Of a DNA stretch of 64,000 nt, positions 7,807 to 16,631 are shown piece after piece. Both the position numbers and the translations under genes were made by a program. The notes under the pieces are model-generated. The model was not told the origin of the DNA. It did no database searches and saw only the letters and a list, made by a program, of their open reading frames with translations. Source of the DNA: Candidatus Altimarinota bacterium (GTDB lineage Bacteria; Patescibacteriota; Gracilibacteria; UBA1369; UM-FILTER-53-11); assembly GCA_018061065.1 (NCBI GenBank), contig JAGOUV010000004.1, positions 31,253 to 95,252 on the forward strand. Direction: 5' to 3'. How positions within the stretch are numbered: the first letter of the stretch is position 1; the number at the start of each line of letters is the position of its first letter.

Positions 7807-10155
7807 ATGTACATTCTAAGCCGTTTCAAATATCTTCTGCTGCCCCTCTTCTTCATTGGGATTTTATTTAGTTCGGTAGCCCTCGCGCGGGAGTCCTACT
7901 TCAAGCCACTATTAAGTGATGTGGATGTGGCCACGCCGGGGCCCGAGCGCATCAGCGTCACTGAGGAGGGGAATGTGTCAGTGGCTAGTTATGAGGGGAA
8001 TCAGCTGCTGAATTTTCCTGTGAATATCGAAGGATTTGTGGTGGTCGCATCACCCGTGGTAGCGAATATTGCAGGTGATGGCTCTGATGAAATTGTAGTG
8101 GTAGCGCGTGATGCACAAAATGCCTACCGTCTCTATGCGCTCAGCAGTGCGGGGCAGGTAGTGGGTTCAGTTGATATTCCAGGAGAGGTATATTACGACC
8201 CCGTAGTGATTCGTAGAGGTGGCGCAGCTTCCGATGATGTTTTTGTTCCGGCAATTGATGGAACGATGTATCGCATACGAATGGAAAATAATATCGTAAC
8301 GCGTGGCGTGGCTTTTCAAGTTGGCTTCCCTGCAGGTATTGCACTTGATGGCGCGGAGCTGGTAGTGAATTATCCAGAGCGCGCGTCAGTCGATGTGTAT
8401 CGTGAGACAAACGGTGCGTGGGCTCGTCGTGTTTCTTTTGTAGTAACCGCGCCGGTGTTATATCCCGTTGCGGTGAACTCGGCAAATGGCGTGTGGTACG
8501 CCATATTGCGTGATGGTCGCCTGGGCGGCATGATGCGCCAGAACGGCCAGATGGCTGCAGGGTACCCGCGTAATTTGAGCGGCACGCCGGTTGGCCCCGT
8601 GCTTTTTGCAGACGTGCGTGATGATTCAGTGGGGAATGAATTGACGATTCCTTTTGGTGATGGAACGTATGTAGTAATCCGTACCGATGGAACGGTACTG
8701 CAGACGGCGAGTGAGAAACAATTTCACTCAATGATATGGGACGCTGAAGATCCTGTTGCTCACATAACATACGGGCAACATTCTTCATCGGTGAGTCGTA
8801 TGGTGAGTACCAACATGCACCGATTTATCTCGTACTTGAGTCGTATAAAAATGCCATCAGCACCGGCAGGTATTCCTGATATTGCACTTGCGGTAAATAA
8901 TACGAATCTCTCTACGGGAGGAATATATAGTTTGGGTGCAGTGAATCCTGGCGATGTTCGTGATGTTACCTTCTCACTTCAAAACACGGGCGTGGGTCCG
9001 TTGCAGCTCGCGGGAAATGTAGCAATTGAGGGCGCAGATGCTGCATTTTTCCAAGTTACTGCACAGCCAAACGCGCTGACGGCTGCTGGCAGAAACACGC
9101 AATTTACCGTTCGTTTTACCGCACCTGCACTTCCTGAATTGGGAACTAAGAGTGTTGCACTACGCATTGCTTCAAATGATCCTGATGAGTCACCATTCTC
9201 TGTATTAATTCGCGCTGATGTTGCGGTGAACCTCCTTCAGGATGGATCAATGGAGGCTCCTGATTTGGTGTCATGGCGTAACTGGGGTGCTCCCGCAATC
9301 AAAGAAAAATCTGCAGCACAATTTGTAAGTCCAGCTCAGAGCTTGCATATTAATACTGCTCCGGCAGGAGGTGGTGGTGCACAGCAAATTCTCATTCCAA
9401 ATATTCAAGCTGGTCATCGTTACCGTTTGAGTTATCGTTATATGTTGCGCAGCGGTGAGTTGCGTCAGTTGATTGGCATCCGCGATTCAAATAGTGATTT
9501 TGAGAGAAAAGTATTTGCAACCACTGCGGTAAGTAATAACTGGCAGTCATATGTGCGTGAGTTTACTGTTCCACCTACCTACATAAGTGATCTGCGTGTA
9601 GCCTTTATCGTTCGTTCAGGTGAAATATATATTGACGATGTATTCTTGCAGGAAATTCCCGTTGTAAATACACTTCCGACTGATGGCGATATGGAAGTCG
9701 AAGGATTGGGTATCTGGCAAAATTACGGCCAGCCATTACTGGTAGAAAAAACTGCGGCATTTGTTCACGCTGGTTTGCAGAGTTTGCACGTTATCTCAAA
9801 TGCAAACTTTGGTGCTCAGCAGGTAAATATTCCGCTCGTTCCCGGTCAGCGTTATCGCTTTACCGTTTGGTATCGCACAGCGGGTGGAACATTTTTGCCA
9901 CGTCTAAGTACCGATACGTCTAACTATGATTTTGAGTATCAACAAAATTACGCACTTGAACCTCTGCTTGGTTCTACGGGTGGTGAGTGGAGTCAGTACG
10001 AGCGTTTCTTCACAGCTCCCGCCAACTATGCCTCCGGACTCTTCCGTATCGTTCTGGTTATGAGTAGTGCGGATTATGGTCCACCATATCGAAATCTTCC
10101 ACAGGGTGAAGGTTGGTTTGACGACGTACGTATCGAGCCGGCACCGTTAGAATAG
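7807..10155 (+). CDS. Exported multi-domain surface protein: propeller-like, ASPM/Hydin-type and two jelly-roll-like modules
   Basis: A protein of 782 residues with a signal peptide (YLLLPLFFIGILFSSVALA). Residues ~60-330 contain strand-rich repeats including VANIAGDGSDEIVVVARD, which is typical of FG-GAP/VCBS-like propellers. Residues ~375-475 (DVTFSLQNTGVGPLQL, FTVRFTAPALPELG, LRIASNDPDESPF) match the ASPM/SPD-2/Hydin or choice-of-anchor D beta-sandwich. Two similar modules follow, each opening L-x-D-G-S/D-M-E and containing G-x-x-Y-R-L/F-x-x-Y/W, like carbohydrate-binding jelly rolls of the CBM4/9 type. The protein probably binds glycans or a partner outside the cell. No sortase motif or membrane anchor is visible at the C-terminus. 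It is the last gene before the terminator at 10180. Confidence 0.8.
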   Translation: MYILSRFKYLLLPLFFIGILFSSVALARESYFKPLLSDVDVATPGPERISVTEEGNVSVASYEGNQLLNFPVNIEGFVVVASPVVANIAGDGSDEIVVVARDAQNAYRLYALSSAGQVVGSVDIPGEVYYDPVVIRRGGAASDDVFVPAIDGTMYRIRMENNIVTRGVAFQVGFPAGIALDGAELVVNYPERASVDVYRETNGAWARRVSFVVTAPVLYPVAVNSANGVWYAILRDGRLGGMMRQNGQMAAGYPRNLSGTPVGPVLFADVRDDSVGNELTIPFGDGTYVVIRTDGTVLQTASEKQFHSMIWDAEDPVAHITYGQHSSSVSRMVSTNMHRFISYLSRIKMPSAPAGIPDIALAVNNTNLSTGGIYSLGAVNPGDVRDVTFSLQNTGVGPLQLAGNVAIEGADAAFFQVTAQPNALTAAGRNTQFTVRFTAPALPELGTKSVALRIASNDPDESPFSVLIRADVAVNLLQDGSMEAPDLVSWRNWGAPAIKEKSAAQFVSPAQSLHINTAPAGGGGAQQILIPNIQAGHRYRLSYRYMLRSGELRQLIGIRDSNSDFERKVFATTAVSNNWQSYVREFTVPPTYISDLRVAFIVRSGEIYIDDVFLQEIPVVNTLPTDGDMEVEGLGIWQNYGQPLLVEKTAAFVHAGLQSLHVISNANFGAQQVNIPLVPGQRYRFTVWYRTAGGTFLPRLSTDTSNYDFEYQQNYALEPLLGSTGGEWSQYERFFTAPANYASGLFRIVLVMSSADYGPPYRNLPQGEGWFDDVRIEPAPLE

Positions 10156-10179
10156 GCCTTACCAGTCACGCGTTATATA

Positions 10180-10207
10180 AAAAGACCCTCAGCAATGGGG
10201 GTCTTTT
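10180..10207 (+). terminator. Rho-independent terminator after the exported-protein operon
   Basis: A perfect 9-bp stem, AAAAGACCC pairing with GGGTCTTTT, with a 10-base loop. It ends in a run of T and lies 24 bases after the stop of the surface-protein gene. The next promoter starts two bases later. Confidence 0.8.
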
Positions 10208-10208
10208 G

Positions 10209-10217
10209 TGATATACT
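10209..10217 (+). promoter_or_regulatory. Extended -10 promoter, probably leaderless
   Basis: TG-A-TATACT matches an extended -10 element. Transcription would start about 7 bases after it, at 10224, which is the second of two adjacent ATG codons (10221 and 10224). The message would therefore begin at the start codon. No -35 is needed for an extended -10 and none is evident, since that position falls inside the terminator. Confidence 0.6.
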
Positions 10218-10220
10218 AAT

Positions 10221-11390
10221 ATGATGGGATTTGAACAAGGAAATATAGAAAGTAATCCGACGCCGGCTCTTGCAGCAGGTCAAAATACTGCAGATATGAG
10301 CTCGTATGAGGTTCAGTGTTTTCAGGATATTGATGCAACATGCAAACTTGCCAGTGATAGCCTGCCCCAGGCAGCTGAATCAACCGAGGGAAAACGCATT
10401 GATTTTAAAGATCCTCAGGTGGGTCGCGTGAGTGTCATGATACCGCCGAATTGTAATGGGCAGTTGGAATTATTTTACGATGGTAAGGGGCAAAGCTTGG
10501 AAGCTTCAATGGAATCTCAAATGAAAATTGGACAACGTGCGCAGGAAGCATGGAAAAAAGGAGATCAGCGTGCATTTGTCGTGATTGAAGGAAATATGGA
10601 GCCCGGTCAGAGTCGTTATGGAAGTCTCGCTCTGGAAGGAGTATTCGATCGTGTCATAAATCAAGTTGAGGCAAAGACAGGCTCCGTAAAAGGCATACGA
10701 ATTACTGGCGCAAGCTTGGGTGGTGAAGGAGCGGCATATTCGTTAACAAGCAAAGATGCTGCGGCGAAAAAAATTACTGAGGTTACCTTACTGGATGCCG
10801 CGTATAAAATGACGGGTCCTGCACTAAATCAATTTGCTCGTGATGGAGGAAAGTTAAATGTGATATTTATGGATGAAACAACGGGCTATACCGCCGGCAA
10901 ATTAAAGGGTGCATTTGATGGAAAAGACAATGTCCGTTTTGTACATGTGGATCGCAGCAGTGGTGATCTTAAAGCAGATCATAAAAAGCTCGCGCAGGAT
11001 TATTACGGAACTTTTTTGGGTGCACCACTTCCCGATACTCCACAGCGACCACCGCAGATCGTGGCTCAGGCGCCGATTATTACGCCTGAAAAAGAACGCG
11101 TCAGCACCACACCATCTTCATATGCAGTGCTCTCTCCAGACGGTAATAGTTATAAAATTGATTACAATGGTAATGCAGTCGCAGCTAAGAAGTTGGGTAT
11201 GGGAGAGATGTTGCCTGCGGATGTCTTAAGTGTAGAGGTGCGTGATGCAAATGGTGTAGTTACCTGTGCCAAGGCGATTCGCGTTCCGGGACTACGTGGT
11301 TTTAGAGATGAAAAAACTCACAAGTATGTACCGGTCAAACAGGACTATGCGGTAAATGTCTTAGAGAAGCGTTTTAATGGCAATGTCTAA
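10221..11390 (+). CDS. Alpha/beta-hydrolase-like protein of unknown substrate
   Basis: A protein of 389 residues without a signal peptide. A strand followed by G-A-S-L-G-G (IRITGASLGGEGAAY, Ser near residue 165) is a nucleophile elbow of the serine-hydrolase type. Downstream, L-L-D-A-A (Asp ~192) and ADHKKLA (His ~254) are plausible acid and base members of a triad. Residues ~265-389 form a separate proline- and strand-rich tail. Substrate and family are not identified; a lipase or esterase-like role is inferred from the elbow alone. It stands as its own transcription unit between a terminator and uvrB. The second ATG at 10224 fits the predicted leaderless start equally well. Confidence 0.65.
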   Translation: MMGFEQGNIESNPTPALAAGQNTADMSSYEVQCFQDIDATCKLASDSLPQAAESTEGKRIDFKDPQVGRVSVMIPPNCNGQLELFYDGKGQSLEASMESQMKIGQRAQEAWKKGDQRAFVVIEGNMEPGQSRYGSLALEGVFDRVINQVEAKTGSVKGIRITGASLGGEGAAYSLTSKDAAAKKITEVTLLDAAYKMTGPALNQFARDGGKLNVIFMDETTGYTAGKLKGAFDGKDNVRFVHVDRSSGDLKADHKKLAQDYYGTFLGAPLPDTPQRPPQIVAQAPIITPEKERVSTTPSSYAVLSPDGNSYKIDYNGNAVAAKKLGMGEMLPADVLSVEVRDANGVVTCAKAIRVPGLRGFRDEKTHKYVPVKQDYAVNVLEKRFNGNV

Positions 11391-11450
11391 AAGTGGTAGT
11401 TAACCGTGTGAGCATTGCTCAAATGCGATAGATATAGTAGAATGCATCGC

Positions 11451-13457
<2,007 letters not shown>

Positions 13458-13468
13458 CGTCCCGGGCT

Positions 13469-15676
13469 TTAGATAAAGTGTTTTCCGTAGCTGCGTGTCG
13501 TAAGTCTGCTGTCCATGAGGTAGCAGGTTTTTTGTGGCGCGTGCGAGAGGCGAGCGAACTGCCAGAGTATGTGGCGCAGTTTCATGATGGCACGGGGGAG
13601 TGAATACTGATCGAACGCATTTTCACACAAGTTACTGCGGGCGCTCACTACCGGATCAGATGGTGGGTCAAACGGTATTTTCTGAAATGCCATGGTGTTG
13701 ATATGGCGGATGACATCGAGATGTTGGGGCAGGCTATGCGGAGTGAGGAACAGCACACTGTGGTCGGGATCGTGCAAAAAGAGCGTGGCAGTTTTTCCAC
13801 TTCCGCCTGAGGTGCCGGCGGCGTAGAGGTGAACATCGCGAGATTCACAAAAACTTTTTAAGGCACGGTAGTAGGCGGCGGCTGCTTTTTTTGAACTTAC
13901 TATGAACAAGCAGCCGCCGCGCCGCTCTTCAATAATATCGGAAAAAAGCTCCATCGAACGTTTGAAGTAACCAAGCGCATTTGCCTCCGGAAAATCATCG
14001 AGCACTTTTATTTCAATATGGTCTCGAATATTACTGTTCTCATCAATACGATGCCACGACTCATCCAGAATTCCCAGCCCATCGAGAAGCAATGTGTGAT
14101 CATGAATAATAATGCGCGGCCATGTTGCGCTCGACTGTGTAAATGCGGTCTTTAGCGAGAGGGGAGATTTGTGAAATGATAATTCATCTGCAAAATGCTG
14201 AATATAGGCTATGTCGTTATCCTCCAGAGTAAAGGCTTTTTGGAGCTTATTTCGAAATGCTTCATGCTCAATTCCCGTGACGGCATCTTCCACCGCTCGC
14301 CACTCTTTTGAATTACGAGTGTACTCATCTACCGGTACACACTCGGAGCCAAACGCATCATCTTGTGGTTTATTTCTTGTGTAGAAAATTCCCAGTAGAC
14401 CCGTGAGTATGTCACCTTTTTCACCTAACTCAGCTTGTAATTGCGCACCAGTAAATACGGTAGAAAGCGCCATCGTTCCGGTTTCTTCCAGACAGTGTGC
14501 ATCGCTGATAATCAATGTCCGCTCATTGAGTGTAGAAAGATGTGTATGAACATTTTTCCACCAGCTGATGTGGTGCACAAAAATAATTTCACTTTCATCT
14601 GCACGCTTTACTTGTTGTTGCCAGAAAAAATCTTGCGCTTCGCTATCTGCTACTTTGTCAAAAAGCGCATATTCTCCGCGATCCAGTGACACCTCCTCGC
14701 GGTCGCCGGTGAGCGTTACCCCACTCCATATAATCATCTTCAATAAAAAGGGAACTTCAGTGAGTGGTAATTTTTCCTGACTCAAAAGTATCGCCAATTT
14801 TCTTGGTGCGAGATAGTAGCCTGGCTCTTTTAGATGTGCAATCGTTAACCCGGCTGCCTGTGACTGTTCTTCAAGCCGCTCACGTGTGGAGCGATACGCA
14901 TAGGCCACACACAGTGGCGTAGTGAGTTTGTTGAGCGGTGGATCCCCGGCAGAACTTACCAACATCCGATTGTGTAATGAGGTTAGTTCAAGTGTATCGT
15001 TAGACCAGTACGTCTGCCATTTTGATAGAGCAGCTTGGGGTGGCGGAAGATCTAGAGGGGAAAGAGGGGGGACTGCTAGATTTTCTCTGGCATACTCAAA
15101 TACCACACCCGCTGGCCAGCTCGACTTGGCCAAGACCTCATTCAACTGTGTTCGTACTTTTTCCGGTAGCGCCTCAATTCGCTCAACCAAAAACATAAAA
15201 AAATCCACGGTTGTTTCCGTATCCGCCAATGCACGATGAGAGGTTCGCTGCACCGGCACATATTTCTTCATAAGCACTTCCAAGGAATATGACGCTTCTT
15301 TCACTAACAAAATGCGCGCCAAGTCCACCGTATCAATCAGTTGATTGTGTGTCAGCGCGAGCTGATTCGCCTTTAAAAATCCCACATCAAATTGAATGTT
15401 GTGTCCCACGATCGGCAGGTCTCCAATAAACGTAGCAAGCTCCTCTTTTATCTGACTAAAATCTGGTGCCGCCGCGACCTCCGTATCAGTAATTCCCGTC
15501 AGCTGTATAATCTCCTGAGGAATCTGTACATGGGGATTCGCCAGCGAGCTAAAACGATCGATTATTATTCCATTTTCCCACTTAACAACACCTATCTCTA
15601 TAATGCGATCTTGATTACAATCAAACCCGGTCGACTCGATATCCAAAAAAATGAGTTGCATATTATTTAAAGTCAT
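13469..15676 (-). CDS. DnaQ-type 3'-5' exonuclease fused to a degenerate DinG-type helicase
   Basis: A protein of 735 residues. Residues ~6-165 are a DnaQ/PolC-epsilon-type exonuclease with the acidic residues in place: DIESTG (ExoI, Asp12 and Glu14), GHNIQFDVGFL (ExoII) and HRALADTE (ExoIII). The rest follows the outline of a DinG/XPD-type helicase, as in known fused epsilon-DinG proteins. However, the Walker A position reads SAGDPPLNKLTT instead of GxGxGKT, the DEAH box reads SDAH, and the motif VI region reads RHILWQFARL. Only the C-terminal signature MDSRLTTRSYGKHF is well kept. ATPase activity is therefore unlikely, while nuclease activity looks intact. The ATG at 15661 (MQLIFLDIE) is an alternative start. 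The gene is convergent with uvrB, with 11 bases between stops. Confidence 0.8.
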   Translation of the reverse strand: MTLNNMQLIFLDIESTGFDCNQDRIIEIGVVKWENGIIIDRFSSLANPHVQIPQEIIQLTGITDTEVAAAPDFSQIKEELATFIGDLPIVGHNIQFDVGFLKANQLALTHNQLIDTVDLARILLVKEASYSLEVLMKKYVPVQRTSHRALADTETTVDFFMFLVERIEALPEKVRTQLNEVLAKSSWPAGVVFEYARENLAVPPLSPLDLPPPQAALSKWQTYWSNDTLELTSLHNRMLVSSAGDPPLNKLTTPLCVAYAYRSTRERLEEQSQAAGLTIAHLKEPGYYLAPRKLAILLSQEKLPLTEVPFLLKMIIWSGVTLTGDREEVSLDRGEYALFDKVADSEAQDFFWQQQVKRADESEIIFVHHISWWKNVHTHLSTLNERTLIISDAHCLEETGTMALSTVFTGAQLQAELGEKGDILTGLLGIFYTRNKPQDDAFGSECVPVDEYTRNSKEWRAVEDAVTGIEHEAFRNKLQKAFTLEDNDIAYIQHFADELSFHKSPLSLKTAFTQSSATWPRIIIHDHTLLLDGLGILDESWHRIDENSNIRDHIEIKVLDDFPEANALGYFKRSMELFSDIIEERRGGCLFIVSSKKAAAAYYRALKSFCESRDVHLYAAGTSGGSGKTATLFLHDPDHSVLFLTPHSLPQHLDVIRHINTMAFQKIPFDPPSDPVVSARSNLCENAFDQYSLPRAIMKLRHILWQFARLSHAPQKTCYLMDSRLTTRSYGKHFI

Positions 15677-15708
15677 GGTAGCATAACCCCCTTTTATTTT
15701 GTACCTTT

Positions 15709-15714
15709 TAATAC
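15709..15714 (+). promoter_or_regulatory. -10 box of the SLH gene
   Basis: TAATAC lies exactly 7 bases before the ATG at 15722, the same spacing as for pyrB, pyrD, pyrF and trmD, so the transcript would start at the start codon. It lacks the TGn extension and has no clear -35. Confidence 0.4.
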
Positions 15715-15721
15715 CCCGTTT

Positions 15722-16576
15722 ATGGTCAAAAAAATCTTGTTAAGTATGGCAGTCGTGTTTGGACTGGTGGGCGCTGTAATTGCGCTTCCGTCATCTGGTT
15801 ATTATGTTCCGTATTTTACGGACGTTGCTCCAGACTACACTTATTTTAATGAAATTAACTACGTGCGCCAGGCTGGTATTGCCATGGGATATACCGATGG
15901 TACCTTCCGCCCACGTCAAACTGTTTTGCGCTCAGAATTTGTGGCAATGGTCGTAAAGGCTGTTGGTGCAAAACCTAGTGAAAATTTGTTCCGCGATTGT
16001 TATGAGGATGTTCACACTGAATGGTTTGCAAACGAAGTATGTTATGCAAAATCAGCAGGTTGGTTGGGCAGCATGAACGGGGATCGTTTTGGTCCTGGAA
16101 TGGATACAAACTGGTACGATGCAAACACGATTATTACGAAAGCATTTGGTAGCTTCCCTGATTACACATCATTCCCAAGTGTCATTCAGCGTCAGGATGC
16201 AGCACGTATGATCTATTTGATGCGTGGCAATTCTCCAGTTAACAACAATGTTATCGTTCCTCAGTATCAGCAGTATCCTCAATACCAGGAGCCAGTCATT
16301 GTTCCACCGGTATATGTACCTCCCGTAGTGCAGCCAGTTGTTCCAACTGCTCAGGACAACCGCGATGCATACAGCGCATACAATGCTTCACACAACTACT
16401 ACATGACGGCATATAACCGTCCAAGTTACCCAGCAGCGGATTACTCAACATATCCAGCAAACAACGGTGGTTACTATTATACGAACAACAATAACTACAA
16501 CTACGGCACGAACTATACCTATGATTATGGTTATGGTTACGCCGCTTCAGTTCCTAACGGTTACGTAGCTTACTAA
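15722..16576 (+). CDS. SLH-domain surface protein with Tyr/Asn-rich tail
   Basis: A protein of 284 residues with a signal peptide (ILLSMAVVFGLVGAVIA). Residues ~30-80 form an S-layer-homology domain: YFTDVAPDYTYFNEINYV, then GIAMGYTDGTFRPRQTV and R-S-E-F-V-A-M. Weaker SLH-like features (HTEWFANEVCYAKSAGWLG; RQDAARMIYLM) extend to about residue 172. A Gln/Pro/Val-rich linker follows, and then an ~80-residue tail dominated by Tyr and Asn. SLH domains dock proteins to cell-wall polymers; the tail may self-associate. A TAATAC -10 box at 15709-15714 ends 7 bases before the ATG, suggesting a leaderless message. It is divergent from the exonuclease gene and followed by a terminator. Confidence 0.8.
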   Translation: MVKKILLSMAVVFGLVGAVIALPSSGYYVPYFTDVAPDYTYFNEINYVRQAGIAMGYTDGTFRPRQTVLRSEFVAMVVKAVGAKPSENLFRDCYEDVHTEWFANEVCYAKSAGWLGSMNGDRFGPGMDTNWYDANTIITKAFGSFPDYTSFPSVIQRQDAARMIYLMRGNSPVNNNVIVPQYQQYPQYQEPVIVPPVYVPPVVQPVVPTAQDNRDAYSAYNASHNYYMTAYNRPSYPAADYSTYPANNGGYYYTNNNNYNYGTNYTYDYGYGYAASVPNGYVAY

Positions 16577-16587
16577 AAATAATACTG

Positions 16588-16624
16588 AGAGCTCATCCTC
16601 TTAAAAAGGGTGGGCTCTTTTTTT
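16588..16624 (+). terminator. Rho-independent terminator after the SLH gene
   Basis: An 11-bp stem with G-T pairs, AGAGCTCATCC with GGGTGGGCTCT, around a 9-base loop and followed by nine consecutive T. It lies 11 bases after the SLH stop codon. The convergent gene at 16632 ends just beyond it. Confidence 0.8.
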
Positions 16625-16631
16625 ATGCAAT

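Noticed and set aside
8141..8788. Open frame of 215 residues on the minus strand inside the surface-protein gene
   Set aside because: It lies wholly inside a well-supported gene with signal peptide and domains, and its own translation is His/Pro/Arg-rich without any domain; it is a shadow frame.
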